NCBI GenBank assembly: GCA_947564305.1
Contig: CANOBT010000282.1
Coordinates: 1 to 5,629 of the forward strand
Reading direction: 5' to 3'
DNA: 5,629 nt
Source: an uncultured Lachnospiraceae bacterium
Lineage (GTDB): Bacteria; Bacillota_A; Clostridia; Lachnospirales; Lachnospiraceae
Part shown: in pieces, positions 5,493 through 5,629 of the stretch
Layout of the letters: every line of letters begins with the position of its first letter
How positions within the stretch are numbered: position 1 is the first letter of the stretch
Notes under the pieces: model-generated
What the model saw: only the letters and a program-made list of their open reading frames with translations
Databases searched by the model: none
What the model was told of the DNA's origin: nothing
Program-made: the position numbers and the translations under genes

Positions 5493-5629
5493 AATATACA
5501 GCATTATATAAGATAGGAATTTGATATTTCGTAAACCATGCCTTATGATAAGTTAGAAGGGTATCAGTGCATATTTTACGATCAACATAATCAAGCAGTC
5601 CGATAAAATCCACTGCCGTACTATAGTCT
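5491..5629 (-). CDS. Possible C-terminal end of a convergent gene, cut by the window edge
   Basis: On the minus strand a frame is open from the window edge to a TAA at 5493-5491, giving the last 45 residues of a possible protein. It includes LLDYVDRKIC and ends KYQIPILYNAVY, with a plausible mix of hydrophobic and charged residues. I do not recognise the family. An open run of this length can occur by chance in AT-rich DNA, so the call rests on the protein-like composition and on the possible plus-strand terminator just beyond its stop, which fits convergent gene ends. The start lies outside the window. Confidence 0.35.
   Translation of the reverse strand, partial: DYSTAVDFIGLLDYVDRKICTDTLLTYHKAWFTKYQIPILYNAVY

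Noticed and set aside
1..5629. CRISPR array, tRNA, rRNA or complete insertion sequence
   Set aside because: No regularly spaced repeats, cloverleaf-like sequence, rRNA-like sequence, transposase frame or paired terminal inverted repeats were seen.

Overview
The window carries a compact, complete antimicrobial-peptide sensing and detoxification locus of the BceRS-BceAB type. All its genes are on the plus strand. The protein sequences, strong AAAGGAG/AGGAGGTGA ribosome binding sites, tightly overlapping genes and moderate GC suggest a Firmicute, most likely a Clostridia/Lachnospiraceae-like gut anaerobe. This taxonomic call is inference, because there is no rRNA or marker gene in the window.

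Layout: bases 1-119 form a leader with a good TATAAT box but no matching -35, plus several short dyads. Next come an OmpR-family response regulator (120-785) and an intramembrane-sensing histidine kinase (782-1807), joined by an ATGA overlap. A 112-base gap (1808-1919) holds an extended -10 promoter and inverted repeats, probably the regulator's target. The ABC ATPase (1920-2696) and the large FtsX-type permease (2686-4767, overlapping by 11 bases) follow. A 93-base spacer with a strong hairpin then leads to a small single-pass membrane protein (4861-5262) that I do not recognise as a named family. The last 367 bases have no convincing plus-strand gene. They hold overlapping inverted repeats (5286-5343), a possible weak terminator (5457-5492) and, on the minus strand, the possible 3' end of a convergent gene running off the window (5491-5629).

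How it probably works, by analogy with Bacillus BceRS-BceAB systems: the permease, through its large extracytoplasmic domain, acts both as a detoxification pump and as the real sensor. The kinase has almost no extracellular loop and would read transporter activity inside the membrane. The phosphorylated regulator would then switch on the ABC operon. The most noteworthy points are the small exported protein at the end of the operon, the lysine/arginine-free acidic stretch in the permease domain, the intercistronic hairpin, and the structured region after the operon.
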